A stretch of 36,959 bases of DNA, from positions 1-36,959 of the forward strand of contig NZ_FODV01000030.1 in assembly GCF_900110465.1 (NCBI RefSeq), in the 5' to 3' direction. Each line of letters opens with the position of its first letter. The stretch's first letter is position 1. A model generated the notes under the pieces. It had not been told where the DNA came from and ran no database searches. It was given only the letters and a program-made list of their open reading frames with translations. The position numbers were made by a program, and so were the translations under genes. Source of the stretch: Halogranum amylolyticum (GTDB lineage Archaea; Halobacteriota; Halobacteria; Halobacteriales; Haloferacaceae). This document shows, one piece after another, positions 16,281-24,029 of this stretch.

Positions 16281-17330
16281 ATGCCAGACGACAACCCCCC
16301 ACCGGACTACGAGATGTTCGAGTCTTTTCAGAAGGCTCTGGGGAGAGAGAGTTCCCACTGTGAAGCGTGCGGGAATGTTGTCGATGGCAATGATATTGGA
16401 GATTTCAATATCCTTCTATTGGATGACAACGTTTTCACCGTCGAGAATCACGTCGTCCTTTGTCGTGACTGTGAAGAGCGAGATGATTGGAAGGAAGCTG
16501 TCCGAAAAAAGCGTGCAGCAGAACAACAGTCACCGACTTCGCTTCGTGGGAAGCTACGGAACCTCCCAGACTCCATTCGCGACTACGTAACTGACCCAAC
16601 GGCGCGCTTCCTCTTTGCGCGTCGCCTTGGCGTCCTTACAGTACTTCTCGTCGGCGTCCTCCTACTCATCCCACTGGTTGCTGCAGTCGTCGGCGCGTTG
16701 TTTGTCTCTCCAGACACGGGTATGCAGTGGTTCGACCAAGCAATCACAACCATCACCGCTGTAAGCAACACGCCGCTGAACACACTCGCCTGGATATTCA
16801 CCGGCCTCTTTGGCCTCATCTACTTCGCTCACATCACCGAGAGAGAACGCAACGACCCCACAGGCTGGGCTGGCGAGTGGAATCCCCCGAAGTGGTACGC
16901 ACTTGCCGTCTATTCTACCATCGGGCTGTACGGGGCGGTCATGCTCATTCTCGTCGCTTTCGAGAGCGCTCCGGTCGGTCGACGCTTCGGCGCCCGAATC
17001 TTCTGGCTTGTCGGCTCGCTGGGTATCGCCTACCAGATCAAAGACGCACTCCGATTAGACCTCGTTCGGATGGTATGGAAACCCCGGCGTGAACTCTGGG
17101 AGTTCCCCACTCGCTACGGGTTCGTCCTTGCACTCACCGCATTCGCCGTCGGCCCCCCCGCCTCGCTTCCGACGTTCACCACGCCACTCCTCGCAGCATT
17201 GACGCCGACTGTGAGTACCGCCTACATCACCGTTCGACTCCCCCACGATCGGGTGTTCCGAGACAAGTGTATCGCCGCACAGGACCGCCTGCTCGAACTC
17301 CTTCGCATCCGCGACAATGACGACAACTAA
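16281..17330 (+). CDS. Membrane protein with N-terminal C-x2-C/C-x2-C zinc domain
   Basis: The 349-residue protein has two CxxC pairs (C27-x2-C30 and C61-x2-C64) with VENHVVLCRDCEE, reminiscent of the HNH zinc scaffold (the N-H...LCRDC end), though the usual first catalytic histidine is not evident. From about 110 there are five or so transmembrane helices (VLTVLLVGVLLLIPLVAAVV, LNTLAWIFTGLFGLIYFAHI, YALAVYSTIGLYGAVMLILV, FWLVGSLGIAYQIKD, YGFVLALTAFAVGPPASLPT). It lies between the VirB4 ATPase (2 bp before) and the coupling ATPase (57 bp after). It is thus a probable structural or docking part of the transfer machine. The zinc domain may bind DNA or the coupling protein. I recognise no established family. 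Confidence 0.6.
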   Translation: MPDDNPPPDYEMFESFQKALGRESSHCEACGNVVDGNDIGDFNILLLDDNVFTVENHVVLCRDCEERDDWKEAVRKKRAAEQQSPTSLRGKLRNLPDSIRDYVTDPTARFLFARRLGVLTVLLVGVLLLIPLVAAVVGALFVSPDTGMQWFDQAITTITAVSNTPLNTLAWIFTGLFGLIYFAHITERERNDPTGWAGEWNPPKWYALAVYSTIGLYGAVMLILVAFESAPVGRRFGARIFWLVGSLGIAYQIKDALRLDLVRMVWKPRRELWEFPTRYGFVLALTAFAVGPPASLPTFTTPLLAALTPTVSTAYITVRLPHDRVFRDKCIAAQDRLLELLRIRDNDDN

Positions 17331-17387
17331 TCCACTCCGACAGCCGCATCACTCCACAAACGACATCACCCAGCGAGGTATCCTCGA

Positions 17388-20300
17388 ATGACCCGCGAGT
17401 ACATCCGGGTCACGCCGACCTCCGAGACACTCCAAGCCACTCGGATTCCAACCGCGCTCGAAAGTCTGCACAAGCTCACAGCTGAGCAGTCCTCACTCGC
17501 ACAACGCCTGAACCCGCTGCACTCGACGACGCCACCGACGTTCGAGTTCCTGGTCGTGAGTGAGGGGACCGACGAGCCAGTCGAATTCTACTACGGTGCT
17601 GACACCCATCTCGACACACTCGAAGAACGCCTCACGCGGATCTACCCATTGTCGTTCGATCTGTCGCGAGACTCCTTCGACGTCGAATCGAAACTCGTCG
17701 CCGACGACACGACCCGCGACGATCTCTCGCCACGCGGCGTGCGCTGGCAGGGGTCGAGTATGCGGAAAGACGACTGGATGATGCTGCTCACGCGAAATGA
17801 CGCCGAACCGTTCGCAGACGAGACGCTCTCACTCCCACTCGTTTCGCTCGTCGACGAACTCGCCGATGTCGAGGCACCCACCGTCTTCCAAGTGTTATTC
17901 CAGCGGAAACCCGACTGGTCACCGACAGCCGAGAACCGGAAGCTCAACCTCCGAAACCAGACGGACACGTTCTTGCAGAAAGCGACCGATGCCGTCTTCA
18001 CTGACACACGAACGCTGGCCGAGAAAGAACAGCATCTGAGTGATGGAGCCACCCAACGACTCGAAGAACTCAGCGCGAAGAACCCCCGGCGAACGTTTAC
18101 CGTCAATCTCCGGGCAGTCGCTGTGCCCACAACCGACGTCGACGAGGAACCAGTCGACGCCCAACTCGATGACCTGATGACGGTCTTCGATTCGATTGGT
18201 GGGGAGTTCTACGAAGTTGAACGCGAACGCCTGCGAGCGAATCGCCATCGGGAATCGTCGAAACGGAAGCACGCCCTCGCTGTGTTCGACCAACTCCTCG
18301 ATCGAGAGCTCGTGACTGGTCGGGGGCGAACCACACCGGATTTCGTTTGTAATTCCCGCGAACTCGCGCAGTTCACCACCATTCCGTCGGGAAGCGAGTT
18401 GAGCGTCGAAGGGTCGCGACGAACGCGCTCCGAACAGGAGAGTCGAAGCTCGCTACCACTCCCGCACCACGACCACATGGACAGTCTCCGAGAAGGGATG
18501 GCGATTGGCCACGCCGTCGACGAGAACGGCACGCCCCAAGACGACCCGGTGTGCATCCCGACATCGTCGCTGGTCACACACTATCTCCGGGCGGCGACGA
18601 CCGGCGGCGGGAAGTCGAAAGCACTGCTCAACGACATCCTCTCGGCGTCCGCCAACACCGATGGCCCGGTCATCGTGCTTGATCACAAGGGCGACGGATT
18701 GGCGGAGAACTACATGCGTGCGCACGGCCGGCGCTTCGGGATGGACGACCTCGAGGAGAATGTCCTGCACTTTACCGTCCCCGATATCCTGCCCGGCTTC
18801 TCGTTTTTCGACCTCCGCGAAGACCTCTCGCGTGGCGTCCAACGGACGGACGCCATCAAGCGCAAAGCCGACCAGTACAAGCAAATCCTCGAACTCGTCA
18901 TGGGGAAGGACTTGTTCAGACGTGCAGCCACGTCTCCGATCCTCATCGAGTCGCTCATCAAGGCGTTGTTCGACGAGGAGTACGGCCGTGAGAACGGCAG
19001 TTACCGCGAGAGTGAGAACTACTTCGGGCACGAACAACTCGAACACGCCTCCGATCAGCTTGCGGCCGCCGGCCCGCCTGAGCCGAACGAGGAAGCCCTC
19101 CCGAAGACGACCGACGTCGCCGCCCGTCGGGAACTGCGTCGAAAGGCCAACACGGATGCGAATACGTTCTCGACGATTCTCACGGGACTGAACAACCGTC
19201 TCGCCTACGTCTCCCAAGACGCCAACCTCCGGCGCATCTTCAACAACACCGCTCGGCAACTCAACTTCAACGAGATCCTCGACAGTAACCAGGTCATCCT
19301 GTTCGACCTCGGGGGCTTGAGCGACGAGGCGGCGAAACTGCTGACGGGGCTCATCCTCGCGATGCTCGAAGACGCGCTCCGGACGCACGAGGACGATCTG
19401 ACGCAACGCCCCGATGATTACGTGGTCAACCTCATGATTGACGAGGCCGCGTCTGTGGCCGCCTCTGATGTCCTCAACAACATGCTTGAGAAGGGACGGA
19501 GTTTCCGCCTCTCGGTAGGACTAGCGATGCAGTTCCCCGAGCAGATGCAAGCCGAGGGTGGCCGACGCCTCTATCTCAACCTGCTCAACAACATCGGGAC
19601 CTTGCTCGTCGGGAAGATCAACGTCGACCGTGAACTCGCGAACGCGATGGCCCACGAGGAGTTGGATCCCGAAGCATTCGCGAATCGGATTCGATCGTTG
19701 CCACGTGGTGAATGGATTGCCCAACTCCCAAGTCCGACGTTCGGCGAGACTGGCCCGTACCCGTTCAACGTCAAACCACTCCCGATCCCAGCGGGGCATC
19801 CGGAGAGTGAGTCGCCACTGACGGCGTCCGAAGAACAGCGGTTCCAAGACGCGCTGTCCCACGTGCACGAGCGGACACACCAGGAGTTCGGTGTCCCCCG
19901 CGACACCAGCCAACCGACGGCGACGACGCCGGACGAGCTTGGAGAGTTGCTCGATGTCACCACCGACGATTTGGACGTCGCCATCGCGAAGACCGTCCGG
20001 AGTGTGCAGCTCCGCAACGGCGCTCGTGATGACAACGAGTGGGTGAATGTCGAGACCGTCGACGAGACGTTACGAGAGTTGTACGAGCGGGTCGAGGCCG
20101 AGCCACCGGCCTACGAGGAACTCACCGAGATTCGCAAGCGGTCGCGGCTCCTCGACACCACGGTCGATATCGACGCCGACGAACTCATCGTCAAGCTCAC
20201 GGAGGCGGGTGAAACAGCAGCCGAACCGGACACGGGCGACGTGCGATCCGCCGGTGGGAGTGACCACGACGATGCGCTCTTGGAGATCGAGCAAGCACTG

Positions 20301-21344
20301 TCGCCGCTGGGGTTCACCGTCTCGATTCTCACGCAAGACGGCAGTGAGAAGCCAGACGCGAGAGCAACACACCCAGACCTCGAAACACCGTTCGCAATCG
20401 AGGTTGAGACGACGACGCCAGAGTATCCAACGAAGGTCCTCACGAATCTCAAGAAGGCACAAGCAGAGAGCGCAGTTCCGCTCTTTGTTGTCCGAACAGG
20501 AGAGACAGAGACCTACTGGGCTGAACGAATTGAGGCCATCCTTTCACCCCCAGTTCGTGAACTTGCAAACGGAGAGACGCGGTTCTATACACACGATTCG
20601 CCGTTGACGTTCAACGGCGGTGCGACCGAGCACGGTGGCGTGACGGCCGTCCGGCCATTGAGTGAAGACGGCGACTCGAAGCGTTCTGTGTGGGTGAAGG
20701 ATGGAGACGAAATTGTCCTCCAAGATGGGAACACGACAGAATATCTCCGTGTCTCTGAGTGGGACAAAGTCACCAAAGATCGGGTGCCAGCAACTTACAG
20801 CTACGATCACCCAGTCGAAGAGTACCTCGTCTACGACCGCGGGGAAATCCACGTCTATGAGTCGAAAGAGGCGTTTGAGGCAGAGTGGGCGACAATCAAC
20901 AAGCCGTTCATTCCAGCAGAGGAGTTGCCAGCGCCCGCATGTCCGCAGTCATCGTATGGGATTGTGGTGCTCCGAGATGACAGTGAGCCTGCTGTCTATG
21001 AGGATGGCGAGCTGAAGCCACTCACCACACTCCTCGATGGAACCATTCAGCCAGCGTCTCCCGAGTCGGGAACCCAAACCACGACCGACGTCACATTCGA
21101 GACGTTTGTCGAAGAGTGTCTCGTCGAAGATGGGGAAACAATGCTCCCGAAGGGCGATGTGCGAGAAGTCTATGAGGCGTGGGCAGAGCGGCATGACCAC
21201 GACCCTGTGAGCCCGAGTTGGTTCTCACGAAAGCTCGGAAACCACATTGAATTCACGAGCGATCGGCGACGACTTGATGGGGAACTTGCTCGCGTTTTCG
21301 TTGGGTTCGATATCGACTCCTCTCAGGATAGTGATACTGAATGA
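17388..21344 (+). CDS. VirD4/TraG-like coupling ATPase fused to nuclease-like and D5-type winged-helix domains
   Basis: This 1318-residue protein is the largest in the window. An N-terminal region of about 390 residues resembles VirB4/HerA lead-in domains. The motor follows with Walker A A-T-T-G-G-G-K-S (403-410) and Walker B LMIDEAASV (D685-E686). After a linker come a restriction-endonuclease-like segment (D990 in KPDARATHPD, E1005-V-E1007 in FAIEVETTT, then KVLTNLKKAQ) and beta-rich repeats. A terminal helical domain (about 1225-1310: FVEECLVEDGETMLPKGDVR, VYEAWAERHDHDPVSPSWFS) matches the winged helix at the C-terminus of P4/D5-type primase-helicases. It ends at the iteron cluster and precedes the primase gene. 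The ATPase is clear. The nuclease-like domain is a pattern match, since the exact catalytic K is uncertain. The combination would let one protein pump DNA and act on it. Confidence 0.85.
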   Translation: MTREYIRVTPTSETLQATRIPTALESLHKLTAEQSSLAQRLNPLHSTTPPTFEFLVVSEGTDEPVEFYYGADTHLDTLEERLTRIYPLSFDLSRDSFDVESKLVADDTTRDDLSPRGVRWQGSSMRKDDWMMLLTRNDAEPFADETLSLPLVSLVDELADVEAPTVFQVLFQRKPDWSPTAENRKLNLRNQTDTFLQKATDAVFTDTRTLAEKEQHLSDGATQRLEELSAKNPRRTFTVNLRAVAVPTTDVDEEPVDAQLDDLMTVFDSIGGEFYEVERERLRANRHRESSKRKHALAVFDQLLDRELVTGRGRTTPDFVCNSRELAQFTTIPSGSELSVEGSRRTRSEQESRSSLPLPHHDHMDSLREGMAIGHAVDENGTPQDDPVCIPTSSLVTHYLRAATTGGGKSKALLNDILSASANTDGPVIVLDHKGDGLAENYMRAHGRRFGMDDLEENVLHFTVPDILPGFSFFDLREDLSRGVQRTDAIKRKADQYKQILELVMGKDLFRRAATSPILIESLIKALFDEEYGRENGSYRESENYFGHEQLEHASDQLAAAGPPEPNEEALPKTTDVAARRELRRKANTDANTFSTILTGLNNRLAYVSQDANLRRIFNNTARQLNFNEILDSNQVILFDLGGLSDEAAKLLTGLILAMLEDALRTHEDDLTQRPDDYVVNLMIDEAASVAASDVLNNMLEKGRSFRLSVGLAMQFPEQMQAEGGRRLYLNLLNNIGTLLVGKINVDRELANAMAHEELDPEAFANRIRSLPRGEWIAQLPSPTFGETGPYPFNVKPLPIPAGHPESESPLTASEEQRFQDALSHVHERTHQEFGVPRDTSQPTATTPDELGELLDVTTDDLDVAIAKTVRSVQLRNGARDDNEWVNVETVDETLRELYERVEAEPPAYEELTEIRKRSRLLDTTVDIDADELIVKLTEAGETAAEPDTGDVRSAGGSDHDDALLEIEQALSPLGFTVSILTQDGSEKPDARATHPDLETPFAIEVETTTPEYPTKVLTNLKKAQAESAVPLFVVRTGETETYWAERIEAILSPPVRELANGETRFYTHDSPLTFNGGATEHGGVTAVRPLSEDGDSKRSVWVKDGDEIVLQDGNTTEYLRVSEWDKVTKDRVPATYSYDHPVEEYLVYDRGEIHVYESKEAFEAEWATINKPFIPAEELPAPACPQSSYGIVVLRDDSEPAVYEDGELKPLTTLLDGTIQPASPESGTQTTTDVTFETFVEECLVEDGETMLPKGDVREVYEAWAERHDHDPVSPSWFSRKLGNHIEFTSDRRRLDGELARVFVGFDIDSSQDSDTE

Positions 21345-21396
21345 GGGGTGGGAAAGAAGAGGGTGATATCGGGTGTCGATACGCCGTGAAACAGGG

Positions 21397-21561
21397 GGTG
21401 TTCCACCCATATTTTCGGTTCGCTCTCAATCACGAAATCGCAAGACAGCGTGGTGTTCCACCCATTCGGAATTTGGGTGGAACATTGGCCCTCTCGAGAA
21501 AATGGGTGGAACACCGCTACGTCATGCGTTTTTCAACTGAAAACCGGGGGTTTTCCACCCA
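21397..21561. repeat. Cluster of five TTCCACCCA repeats in both orientations (iteron-like)
   Basis: The motif GGTGTTCCACCCA occurs forward at 21397-21409 and 21452-21464. In reverse it is TGGGTGGAACA at 21474-21484 and TGGGTGGAACACC at 21503-21515, with a fifth, partial forward copy TTTTCCACCCA at 21551-21561. The core TTCCACCCA is unchanged in all five. They fill the gap between the coupling ATPase stop and the primase gene. Such clusters serve as replication origins, transfer origins or operators for a dimeric protein. Confidence 0.8.
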
Positions 21562-21623
21562 AAAACCAACTAGTATAGAGGGGGGTGAGGGCGTTGGAAG
21601 TGAGCGAAGCGAACGCGAGGGGA

Positions 21624-21629
21624 TTTTTT
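21624..21629 (+). terminator. Possible T-run terminator
   Basis: Six Ts follow a GC-rich purine stretch (GCGAACGCGAGGGGA), and the following GGCGCC/GGCGCG can pair. Archaeal termination often needs only a T-run, so this may end the long operon, but it lies only about 40 bp before the primase start. Confidence 0.3.
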
Positions 21630-21669
21630 CTGGCGCCAAAAGGGGCGCGGCTTCCAGAGGAGACAACCA

Positions 21670-22908
21670 ATGACTGAGGAACCTACCGAGATGCTGACAA
21701 AGGAATCGATACCCGAAGAATTAGTCGAACGACCCCAGTGGGTGTGCTGGCGACGGGAGCAACGCGACGGGAAAGCAACAAAGATTCCGGTGGTACCTGG
21801 GGTGGGGTCGTTCGCCTCGTCGACGGACCCCGAAACGTGGGGGGACTTCGAGACTGCCTGTGACTATCTTGAACGTGGCCGGGCCGATGGAGTCGGCTTT
21901 GTGTTCACCGAGGAGGACCCCATCGTCGGTGTCGACCTCGACGACTGTCGCGATCCCGAGAGTGGTGACACCGACGACGATGCACAGGACATCATTACCC
22001 GACTGGATTCCTACACCGAAGTGTCGCCGTCGGGAACCGGGTATCACGTCTTGATTCAGGGTAGTCTGCCGGAGGGTCGGAACCGACGTGGCAAAATCGA
22101 GTGTTACGACACGGCACGCTTCTTCACCGTCACCGGCGACCGAGTAACGGGAACACCAACAGCGGTGTCGCAGAGACAAGACGCCCTAGAAGCGATCCAC
22201 CGTGAGTACATCGCCGAAGAGACACCCACACAGGCGACGGACACCCCTACGGGTGTAACGGAACGCGAGGAGTCCTCATCCAGCACGTCACTCGACGACG
22301 ACACACTCCTCGAGAAAGCGAAGAACGCCTCGAACGGAGCGAAGTTCGACCGACTGTGGAACGGGTCGACGAGCGGCTACGACAGTAACTCGGAAGCGGA
22401 CATGGCGCTGTGCTGTCTGCTGGCGTTCTGGAGCGGCGGCGACGCAGCTCAGATGGACCAGCTGTTCCGCCAGTCAGGGTTGATCCGTGAGAAGTGGGAC
22501 GAAGTGCACTACGCCGATGGGTCGACGTACGGCGAGAAGACGGTCGAGCGTGCGATCGAACGGACGTCAGAGTTCTACGAACCACGGTCGAAAGAGGCAG
22601 AGACAGACACACCCACCACCGATGGTGACAACGCCGACGAGACACGCAGTCGAACGTATCTCGTGGAGAAGAATCGCTTGCTGCGAGAGCGTGTGAACAG
22701 CCTCGAAGCAACGCTCGACGAGCGAAACGAGCGTATCGAAGAACTTGAGGTAGAAGTAGCACGGCTCACTGATGCCGATGCAGCGCAGACCGGGATCTCC
22801 GATGCTGTCGACGTCGACGACGATAGACGCACGGAGGCGACTGATGATGAGGGAGAATCAGAGACGTCGTCGTTGTGGGGACGAACGAAACAACTGTTTG
22901 GTGAGTAA
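21670..22908 (+). CDS. Archaeo-eukaryotic primase-polymerase (NrS-1 type)
   Basis: The 412-residue protein opens with WVCWRREQRDGKATKIPVV, the entrance typical of NrS-1-like primase/polymerases. The catalytic set is all visible: D89-x-D91 in GVDLDD, the S/G-x-H element SPSGTGYH (H126), E144 in GKIECYD, and R150-F-F-T-V-T-G. Residues about 210-310 (TLLEKAKNASNGAKFDRLWN, then WSGGDAAQMDQLFRQSGLIR, EKTVERAI) match the helical domain that follows in this group. The tail has a coiled coil (VEKNRLLRERVNSLEATLDE) and a charged end. It starts after an AGAGGAGA ribosome-binding site at 21656-21663 and lies directly behind the iteron cluster. It would prime the element's replication or the transferred strand. 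No fused helicase is present, in contrast to many relatives. Confidence 0.85.
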   Translation: MTEEPTEMLTKESIPEELVERPQWVCWRREQRDGKATKIPVVPGVGSFASSTDPETWGDFETACDYLERGRADGVGFVFTEEDPIVGVDLDDCRDPESGDTDDDAQDIITRLDSYTEVSPSGTGYHVLIQGSLPEGRNRRGKIECYDTARFFTVTGDRVTGTPTAVSQRQDALEAIHREYIAEETPTQATDTPTGVTEREESSSSTSLDDDTLLEKAKNASNGAKFDRLWNGSTSGYDSNSEADMALCCLLAFWSGGDAAQMDQLFRQSGLIREKWDEVHYADGSTYGEKTVERAIERTSEFYEPRSKEAETDTPTTDGDNADETRSRTYLVEKNRLLRERVNSLEATLDERNERIEELEVEVARLTDADAAQTGISDAVDVDDDRRTEATDDEGESETSSLWGRTKQLFGE

Positions 22909-22972
22909 TCGGAGTATCCGAGATACTATTCTTCGGAGTAAGAGCTGTATCGTTGGCTACACAAGAACAGGA

Positions 22973-23134
22973 GTGTCCAATCGCGAGTCTCCAGACGGTC
23001 CACCACCGTTCGATGACGCGTATCGTGATGACGACGTCGAGCAGCGCGTCTATGACACGATGCTCCAGACTCCTGAACGTCTCATACTTGCCCGAGAGCT
23101 TAGGAAACGGTGGAGTCTATCGTCGGTGTTGTAG
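22973..23134 (+). pseudogene. 5' fragment of an HTH protein gene (DUF7342-like)
   Basis: From a GTG at 22973 the frame reads VSNRESPDGPPPFDDAYRDD, DVEQRVYDTMLQTPER, and then, from about 23078, runs into the 440-bp repeat and ends at 23134 with an unrelated tail. The 'PPPFDDAY..DDVEQRVYxTxLQTPE' start is the N-terminus I associate with haloarchaeal DUF7342-type helix-turn-helix proteins, whose HTH should follow. Only about 35 of the expected 150 or more residues survive. The join at the repeat edge indicates that the repeat's arrival or a recombination cut the gene. Confidence 0.6.
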
Positions 23135-23139
23135 ATCGG

Positions 23140-23184
23140 TGTTAACCAACGCAAGTCGCGCAGTCCCGGAGCTGTTGGTTAACA
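23140..23184. repeat. Perfect 11-bp inverted repeat, 23-nt spacer (copy 1)
   Basis: TGTTAACCAAC (23140-23150) and GTTGGTTAACA (23174-23184) are exact reverse complements, placed 50 bp beyond the stop codon of the 72-residue gene. The identical arms and spacing recur at 28335-28379. It may be a transcription end signal, an RNA hairpin or a binding site. Confidence 0.7.
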
Positions 23185-23234
23185 GGACGGCAAGCGCTCA
23201 GTGTCTCACTGTTCATGGCCCTCGTCGGGACGCG

Positions 23235-23453
23235 TCACGGAGTGAGTCGGAGGCCGTTCGTCGATTCATAGACGTACCCCTTCAGCAACAGCTGTTCGAG
23301 GAGGTCCTCTGCCTCTGGCCGCTCAAACCCACCGTCAGTGAGGAGATCAACAGCTGCGTCGTGTGTAATCGTCCCGTCCTCATCGGTTGCTTGCGTTATC
23401 AGTTCCAGCGCAGTTTGCTGTGACGGCGTCAACGGGGTCGACGAATGCCGCAT
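23235..23453 (-). CDS. 72-residue HTH-like protein, copy on direct repeat 1
   Basis: The product MRHSSTPLTPSQQTALELIT, then DEDGTITHDAAVDLLTDGG, then ERPEAEDLLEQLLLKGYVY, is three helices and a short strand pair, fitting a minimal winged helix. It differs from the copy at 28430-28648 at only a few residues and is related to the protein at 4160-4378. The start is the ATG in ATAATGCGGCAT at 23453, common to all copies. The same upstream leader (ACCACCGAGACTGTTGGGG on the plus strand at 23474-23492) is found at the second copy and, without a gene, near 29911. The duplication suggests it is carried by the repeat as a unit. Function unknown. Confidence 0.75.
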   Translation of the reverse strand: MRHSSTPLTPSQQTALELITQATDEDGTITHDAAVDLLTDGGFERPEAEDLLEQLLLKGYVYESTNGLRLTP

Positions 23454-23598
23454 TATCTATGTCTCTGTCGGCGACCACCGAGACTGTTGGGGTTGTGCCG
23501 GCTTCTTGGGCTTCTGTTCTCACAGTGACAACGCACGATATGGTCAAGATCTCACGTGTCTTGGTGGAGTAGTTTCTCCCACGGGCATCGTATACTGA

Positions 23599-23656
23599 TG
23601 TGCAAGCCATGTGCATGTACCGGAACCGTTATCGGGCTGTGTGCAGAATTTGCACA
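23599..23656 (+). promoter_or_regulatory. Candidate operator/promoter of the RHH-PIN module
   Basis: TGTGCA occurs at 23599-23604, 23610-23615 and 23640-23645, and its complement TGCACA at 23651-23656. Both pairs are spaced by exactly 5 nt. A TATA-like GTATACTG precedes them (23590-23597), and the last half-site ends 4 bp before the ATG at 23661. Paired short half-sites are how ribbon-helix-helix antitoxins autoregulate. Confidence 0.5.
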
Positions 23657-23660
23657 TAGA

Positions 23661-24029
23661 ATGAGCGCAAGTGACAAGCCCCGACGAGTCCACTTCCAGT
23701 CCCCGGAGTACCTCGTCGAACGTCTTGACGCGATTGCGGCGCTCTTCGACAAGGACCGGACAGACCTCCTCGTCGAAGCGATTCGCGAGTACATCGAAGA
23801 GACCGCCGACAGCGAGACGTTCCAAGAGCTGGTGGCAACGAAGTACTACGACGACCAACTCGACTTCGAGGCAGTCAAGCAGTTGGTCGGCGCTGAAACC
23901 GCCCAACGGCTCCGCCTGCTCAAGGCAGACCTCGAGGGCGAACCGTTGGATCTCGCTGCACCCGCTGACGTCGACATCTACGGCGACGATGCGACGACGG
24001 TCGCGACTGGTGACGGCGACGAGCGATGA
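23661..24029 (+). CDS. Ribbon-helix-helix antitoxin/regulator
   Basis: The 122-residue protein begins MSASDKPRRVHFQSPEYLVE with a strand followed by two helices (RRVHFQSPEYLVERLDAIAA, then DRTDLLVEAIREYIEE), the CopG/Arc-type ribbon-helix-helix order. A longer helical and acidic C-terminal part would cover the toxin. Its stop overlaps the start of a PIN-domain gene by 4 bp (ATGA), the classical antitoxin-toxin arrangement. A longer frame starting at 23556 crosses the putative operator and is not likely. Four TGTGCA/TGCACA half-sites just upstream suggest it controls its own transcription. Confidence 0.8.
   Translation: MSASDKPRRVHFQSPEYLVERLDAIAALFDKDRTDLLVEAIREYIEETADSETFQELVATKYYDDQLDFEAVKQLVGAETAQRLRLLKADLEGEPLDLAAPADVDIYGDDATTVATGDGDER

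Larger units (their letters stand above)
23078..23518. repeat. 440-bp direct repeat, copy 1
   Basis: The sequence from ACGTCTCATACT to TGGGCTTCTGTT matches 28272-28713 in the same orientation, with about 25-30 differences by eye (roughly 94% identity). It contains the complete 72-residue gene at 23235-23453, its upstream leader and a downstream perfect 11-bp inverted repeat. Outside the edges the two copies are unrelated. No target-site duplication or terminal inverted repeat is visible. Confidence 0.85.

Noticed and set aside
18453..19406. 317-codon open frame on the minus strand
   Set aside because: It is antisense to the coupling ATPase, whose Walker motifs fix the true frame. GC-rich codon bias creates such mirror frames.
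21397..21561. CRISPR array
   Set aside because: The short repeats occur in both orientations with irregular 21-55-bp spacing and a 9-bp core, unlike a CRISPR array.
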